This document shows, in pieces, positions 60,383-64,000 of a stretch of 64,000 nucleotides of DNA. The position numbers were made by a program, and so were the translations under genes. Below the pieces are notes generated by a model, which had not been told where the DNA came from, searched no databases, and worked only from the letters and a program-made list of their open reading frames with translations. Source of the stretch: an uncultured Lachnospiraceae bacterium (GTDB taxonomy: Bacteria; Bacillota; Clostridia; Lachnospirales; Lachnospiraceae); contig CAJUCN010000012.1 of NCBI GenBank assembly GCA_910585005.1, positions 48,747 through 112,746 on the forward strand, read 5' to 3'. Position 1 is the stretch's first letter. Every line of letters starts with the position of its first letter.

Positions 60383-62551
60383 TCATTCTATTAACAGAAA
60401 GGCTGCTTCATTTTCCGTATCGCTGGAGTTGCCGATCCACACTTTAAATTCCCCGGTTTCACTGACATAATCCATGTTGATATCATGGAAACGGAGCATT
60501 TCCTCCCTGATCTCAAAGCACACTTCCCTTTCTTCCCCTGGCTCCAGGCAGACTTTCCGGAATCCTTTCAATTCCCGCCTGGGACGTGCCACGCTCCCGC
60601 ATACATCTCCCAGGTACATTTGAACCACTTCCTGCCCTTTCCGCGTTCCGGTATTTTTCACCATTACGGAAGCTTTGATCTGCTCTCCTTTGCTCATCTG
60701 CTTCCCGCTCAGTTCCACAGGGCTGACCGTAAACTCCGTATAAGATAAACCATAACCAAAGGGATAAAGAGGCTTATTGGGAATATCGATATAGCGGGAT
60801 ACATACTTCTCCTGGGATCCTTCCTGAAACGGGCGTCCGGTACAAAGCTGCCCGTAAAAAACAGGCGCTTGTCCTACACAATAGGGAAAACTCATGGAAA
60901 GTTTACCGGAAGGGTTGGTATCTCCATACAATACATCGGCAACCGCATTTCCCCCCTCTGTCCCCGGCATCCAGACAACCAGCACCGCCGCTGACTTCTC
61001 ACTGATCTCCCGGATATCCAAAGGTCTGCCGCAATAAAGCACTACTGCCACATTGGGGTTCACTGCCTGCACCTGACGAAACAGCTCCATCTGACAATCA
61101 GGAAGGGTGATTTCCCCCCGGCTGGCCGCCTCACCGGACCACATACGGTGTTCTCCCAGTGCAAGCACCACCTTATCCGCCTTCCCGGCCAGTGCAACCG
61201 CCTCCTGCAAAAGTTCCTCCCGGGCTCCTGTTTCCCGGATATCCTCCGGCAAATCACAGCCCTTGGCAGTGAAAATTTCCAAAGCCCCTTTCTTTCTCAC
61301 ACCATCCTCCAGAGAAACCGTTGCTTCACAGGTTCCGAACATGGACCATGCCCCATAAGTCTCTCTGCTTAATACATAAGGCCCGATAAAGGCCACTTTT
61401 TCCTTTTTGGCAAGGGGAAGCATTTTATCGTTTTTGAGTAAGACAAAAGTCTCTGCTGCCATCCTTCTTGCCGCCTCCCTATGCTCCCGGCACAGGATAA
61501 GCGCATTCTCGTCGGACACATCCCCATCTTTGTAGGGATTTTCAAACAATCCAAGCTCATTTTTCAAGTTTAGGATCCGTAACACCGCCTCATCGATCAG
61601 CAATTCACTGACTGCTCCTGCCTCCACCAGCTCTTTCAAACTTTTGCAGTAGCAGCTTGTCATCATATCAATATCCACACCTGCCTCTAATGCCAGCTTG
61701 GCCGCTTCCTTTTGATCCTTTGCCACACCATGGCAAACCAGCTCCTCAATGGCTGCCCAATCAGAGATCACCACTCCATTAAATCCCATTTCCTTCCGCA
61801 GGATCTCCCTCATCAGTTTCCGATTGCCGGAAGACGGGATCCGATCCAAAGTATTAAAACTGGTCATCACCATAGCTGCCCCCGCATCGACCGCCTCCTT
61901 GTATGCCGGAAGATAATCGTCCTGCAGCGTCCGCTGGGAAAGTTCCACTGTATGATAATCCCGGCCTGCCGTTGGCGCACCATAACCTGCAAAGTGCTTG
62001 ATACAGGCTGCGATTTTCCCTTTCGCCTTCAAACCATCCGTGCCCTGATATCCCTTTACCATTGCCTTGGCAAGACATCCGTTCAAAAACGGATCCTCAC
62101 CAGTAGACTCCATAACCCTGCCCCATCTGGCATCCCTCACCAGGTCTGCCATAGGCGAAAAGGTCAGATGAAGCCCTGCTGCCGCTGATTCTTTTGCCGC
62201 AATTGCCGCTCCCTCTTCCACCAGTTCCGGATGAAAAGAGCATCCCTGGGCCAGGGGAATCGGAAAAATAGTCCGGAATCCATTGATAATATCCGACATA
62301 AAAATAAGCGGGATATGATGCGGCTGCTTTTCCATATACTCCTTTTGAATCTTTTTGAGCCTTTCCGCGCCTACCGTTCCAAGCATACTGCCCGCCTGCC
62401 TGATTTCATCCTCTGTATAACCAGCTATGTTCTCCGGGCCGGTGACTATGCCTTCTTCTTCAAAAAACATGCCTGTCACCTGCAACATTTGCCCGATTTT
62501 CTCCTCAAGAGACATTTCATTCAATAAAGTAACCAACTGACTTTGTTCCAT
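60383..62551 (-). CDS. GH3-family beta-glycosidase, cytoplasmic
   Basis: This is a 722-residue retaining glycosidase. The N-terminal barrel has GFRTIFPIPLAQGCSFHPEL, KHFAGYGAP and the nucleophile Asp264 in GVVISDWAAIEEL. The second domain has TFVLLKNDKMLPL and GRPLDIREI, and a fibronectin-like C-terminal domain completes the fold. There is no signal peptide, so it hydrolyses imported beta-glucosides or xylosides. The ATG at 62551 follows GGGAGGG; the frame is open 22 codons further. It stands alone with its own promoter. Confidence 0.92.
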   Translation of the reverse strand: MEQSQLVTLLNEMSLEEKIGQMLQVTGMFFEEEGIVTGPENIAGYTEDEIRQAGSMLGTVGAERLKKIQKEYMEKQPHHIPLIFMSDIINGFRTIFPIPLAQGCSFHPELVEEGAAIAAKESAAAGLHLTFSPMADLVRDARWGRVMESTGEDPFLNGCLAKAMVKGYQGTDGLKAKGKIAACIKHFAGYGAPTAGRDYHTVELSQRTLQDDYLPAYKEAVDAGAAMVMTSFNTLDRIPSSGNRKLMREILRKEMGFNGVVISDWAAIEELVCHGVAKDQKEAAKLALEAGVDIDMMTSCYCKSLKELVEAGAVSELLIDEAVLRILNLKNELGLFENPYKDGDVSDENALILCREHREAARRMAAETFVLLKNDKMLPLAKKEKVAFIGPYVLSRETYGAWSMFGTCEATVSLEDGVRKKGALEIFTAKGCDLPEDIRETGAREELLQEAVALAGKADKVVLALGEHRMWSGEAASRGEITLPDCQMELFRQVQAVNPNVAVVLYCGRPLDIREISEKSAAVLVVWMPGTEGGNAVADVLYGDTNPSGKLSMSFPYCVGQAPVFYGQLCTGRPFQEGSQEKYVSRYIDIPNKPLYPFGYGLSYTEFTVSPVELSGKQMSKGEQIKASVMVKNTGTRKGQEVVQMYLGDVCGSVARPRRELKGFRKVCLEPGEEREVCFEIREEMLRFHDINMDYVSETGEFKVWIGNSSDTENEAAFLLIE

Positions 62552-62574
62552 CTTTACCCTCCCGTTTTTTTCAT

Positions 62575-62583
62575 AGTATACCA
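62575..62583 (-). promoter_or_regulatory. Extended -10 promoter of the GH3 gene
   Basis: TGGTATACT on the minus strand is an extended -10 box (TG-N-TATACT) about 20 bases before the ribosome site. The -35 region falls within the stem of the adjacent hairpin and does not match the consensus. Confidence 0.5.
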
Positions 62584-62630
62584 GAAGATCCCGCTCTTGC
62601 CATCTAGGAAAAGGCAAGAGCGGGATCTTC
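62584..62630. terminator. 18-bp perfect hairpin between the integrase remnant and the GH3 gene
   Basis: GAAGATCCCGCTCTTGCC (62584-62601) and its exact inverse at 62613-62630 flank an 11-base loop. The stem is terminator-like. On the minus strand it ends TTCTGG, a poor T run; on the plus strand CTTATTATT follows. It abuts the GH3 promoter. Confidence 0.65.
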
Positions 62631-62693
62631 CTTATTATTCATAACCGCTTATCTCCGCTTTTCTCTTACAATTCAACACTTCATTATGATGTG

Positions 62694-63510
62694 TTATTCT
62701 ACCAGTAAAATTTCAAATTTGATGTAAATTTGTTGTAAACCACACAATTTGCTGTACTCACTTATCCGTCTCGGACTCTTTCCTAAAATAATTACCTGTA
62801 TCACTTTCACATTTGTTTCTTTCTCGCAGAACCTTGTACAAAAGGTATGCCTTAAATGGTGGCATGAGAAGTGAGGTATTATGACTGGCTGCCTTTTTTC
62901 TTTTTTAGCATTTAACACTTCCTCTGCATTGTACGATTCGTATATCCGCTTAATTGCCCTGTTTACAGCTTGTGGATTATGAAGGTTGCCAAAACGGTTA
63001 CTGAAAATAAATCCTGTCATTCCGTCAACCACCGTAGTATTGAAACCTTCTTCTTTCTGCTCGCTGTATTCCTCTTGGAACGCTTCATATACTGCGTCCA
63101 TCATTGGAATAGTGCGGATACCCGCTTCTGTTTTCGGGAGGGATACTCCAAACTCACATTTTGTAGTATCATTTCGCCGGGGATAATAAGTAACACTATG
63201 GTTTATGCTGATTGTCCTCTTTGCAAAATCTATATCCTCACACCTCAAGCCGATTGCTTCACCAATCCTGCACCCTGTTCCTAACAATGCTCTAAAAAAT
63301 GGTGCCCAATGGCAAATACCGGACTTTTGGCTGTGTAGTCCATAAAGGCTCTCTGATCCCATACTACAAGCTGAAATGTAAGTTGTCCGCCTTAACTCTG
63401 TTTTTGTTGTGATATATCTGTCAAAAACAAAATTCAAATCGGCGTTTCCTGCCGCATATACATCCAGACCGTAAAGCCCTCCCTCTATGGTCTTTTCTTG
63501 CTTTTGCCAT
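62694..63510 (-). pseudogene. Decayed Tn916-type tyrosine recombinase (integrase)
   Basis: A genuine start is at 63510 (MAKARKDHRGRALR, after AAAGGAGCAGAG), typical of Tn916-family integrases, but that frame stops after about 29 codons. The rest continues in another frame: DRYITTKTELRRTTY from the arm/core part, then the catalytic domain GTGCRIGEAIGLRCED, HHLRHTFCTRF and NVKVIQVI. Some 80 residues that should lie between ELRRTTY and HWAPFF are missing. After VIQVI the expected MGH...Tyr segment is replaced by unrelated sequence, so the catalytic tyrosine is lost. The gene is dead. Confidence 0.82.
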
Positions 63511-63552
63511 CTCTGCTCCTTTCTTGCAAAAGGAAAGAGATATTTCGTACTG

Positions 63553-63729
63553 CTACTTTCTTTCTTCCATTGAGTATTGGATTTCAACACCCTTCTGTAG
63601 CACCTGCGTTATGGTCATGTCATGTTTGGCAGCATAGTCTTTCAGCTTCTCATACTCCGCATCGTCAACCCGAAGGCTTAATGACCTCTGCTTAGGCGAA
63701 TCGGACTTTGGACGTCCCGTTCTCGGCAT
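63553..63729 (-). CDS. Small ribbon-helix-helix (Arc/CopG-like) protein
   Basis: This 58-residue protein starts MPRTGRPKSDSPKQRSLSLRV and continues DDAEYEKLKDYAAKHDMTITQVLQKGVEIQ, the strand-helix-helix pattern of RHH repressors. The ATG is preceded by AAGGAGGTG with good spacing. It has its own promoter, which is framed by a long inverted repeat that is a likely operator. It lies just upstream of the dead integrase, so it is probably a regulator of the former mobile element. Confidence 0.78.
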   Translation of the reverse strand: MPRTGRPKSDSPKQRSLSLRVDDAEYEKLKDYAAKHDMTITQVLQKGVEIQYSMEERK

Positions 63730-63759
63730 TTACTATGCACCTCCTTCATAACTAATACC

Positions 63760-63806
63760 ATTATAATTCTTGTTCTACGAAAAGTCAAAAACTTTTTGTA
63801 GAACAA
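63760..63806 (-). promoter_or_regulatory. Promoter and inverted-repeat operator of the RHH gene
   Basis: TTGACT (63783-63788) and TATAAT (63760-63765) on the minus strand have a 17-base spacer. Arms TTGTTCTACGAAAAG (63770-63784) and CTTTTTGTAGAACAA (63792-63806) pair at 14 of 15 positions with a seven-base loop and cover the -35 box and spacer. This is a good autoregulatory site for an RHH dimer of dimers. Confidence 0.7.
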
Positions 63807-63844
63807 TTATTTGTCACGAAACTCTCTTTGCCCTCATCACTCAC

Positions 63845-63946
63845 TTACTCTAAAAGACTCCAGATACTGCTGTAAATTTCTGCACCTTCCTTATATCTGA
63901 CAAATTTATTTCTGTCTACTTTTTTACCATAAATGCCTCCAATCAT
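63845..63946 (-). pseudogene. Fragment of an excisionase-like (DUF6462-type) gene
   Basis: A 33-codon frame reads GKKVDRNKFVRYKEGAEIYSS then IWSLLE and stop. KFVRYKEGAEIYS is the start of the small MerR-like excisionase-type proteins found beside Tn916-type integrases, which normally run to about 60-70 residues. The sequence after EIYSS does not fit the family and no ribosome site is seen upstream. It looks like a truncated remnant of the same element. Confidence 0.45.
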
Positions 63947-63965
63947 TGCACCGTCATTTCATTGA

Positions 63966-63992
63966 CCGGACTGCGGTTTTCCCGCAGCCCGG
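63966..63992. repeat. Hairpin near the window edge
   Basis: CTGCGG/CCGCAG with flanking CCGG/CCGG form a stem with one mismatch and a five-base loop. It may be a terminator-like stem of the element remnant; nothing else is recognisable between here and base 64000. Confidence 0.4.
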
Positions 63993-64000
63993 AAGTATCA

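Noticed and set aside
62618..64000. Active integrative element with attachment sites
   Set aside because: The integrase lacks its catalytic tyrosine segment and core parts, and no direct repeats that could be attachment ends were seen inside the window.
1..64000. CRISPR array, tRNA, rRNA or known riboswitch
   Set aside because: No regularly spaced direct repeats, tRNA cloverleaf with CCA-type end, rRNA stretch or recognised riboswitch core was found by eye. A covariance-model scan would be needed to exclude small RNAs.

Overview
The window reads as chromosome of a low-to-moderate-GC anaerobic Firmicute, most likely a gut Lachnospiraceae (Clostridium cluster XIVa). The basis is the style of the genes: AGGAGG-type ribosome sites, sigma-A promoters, many LacI/GntR sugar regulators, a TRAP uronate-type transporter, LplABC-type oligosaccharide import, an M60 host-glycoprotein peptidase, and the remains of a Tn916-type element. 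No rRNA, tRNA or CRISPR array was seen. Most genes lie on the minus strand.

Layout. 1-7790 (-): a cytoplasmic hybrid histidine kinase followed by a BMP-family nucleoside ABC transporter (lipoprotein, ATPase, two permeases), all behind one strong promoter. 7806-11945: an Lhr-type helicase. 12013-14743 (-): KDG kinase, KDPG aldolase and a FadR-type regulator, with the same 16-bp element over both promoters. 14733-19818 (-): a LacI regulator with an amylosucrase-type GH13 enzyme, then HPr and Enzyme I of the PTS. 19907-21810 (-): a phenylacetate-CoA ligase with a tandem ACT protein. 21817-24750 (+): a pantothenate unit (ECF S component, coaX, coaBC).

24761-39187 is a uronate region. uxaB-uxaA (-) and lacI-uxaC (+) diverge and carry the same 14-bp operator. 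They converge on a minus-strand run: TRAP transporter (DctP, DctQ, DctM), a YcxB-like protein, a two-component system, a second membrane-anchored DctP-like protein, an MFS carrier and KdgF. With KdgK and Eda at 12-14 kb, every enzyme from D-galacturonate to pyruvate plus glyceraldehyde-3-phosphate is in this window. KdgF shows that unsaturated uronates from pectin-type polymers are also handled, although KduI and KduD are not here.

39288-49312 holds a GNAT, an 80-residue protein behind a sigma-28-like -10 box, and an autoregulated TetR - M60 metallopeptidase - cohesin-like membrane protein unit. The peptidase carries a dockerin-like segment and its partner a cohesin-like domain, which suggests a small surface complex. 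A hemerythrin-receiver fusion follows. 49362-57938 (-): an LplABC-type importer, GH43 enzyme, type-B carboxylesterase and LacI; importer and enzyme promoters share a 16-bp LacI-type operator. 57967-60363 (-): a Y-family polymerase split by a one-base frame change, with YolD-like and thioesterase genes. 60383-62583: a cytoplasmic GH3 beta-glycosidase. 62694-64000: a decayed Tn916-type integrase with a ribbon-helix-helix gene and an excisionase-like fragment.
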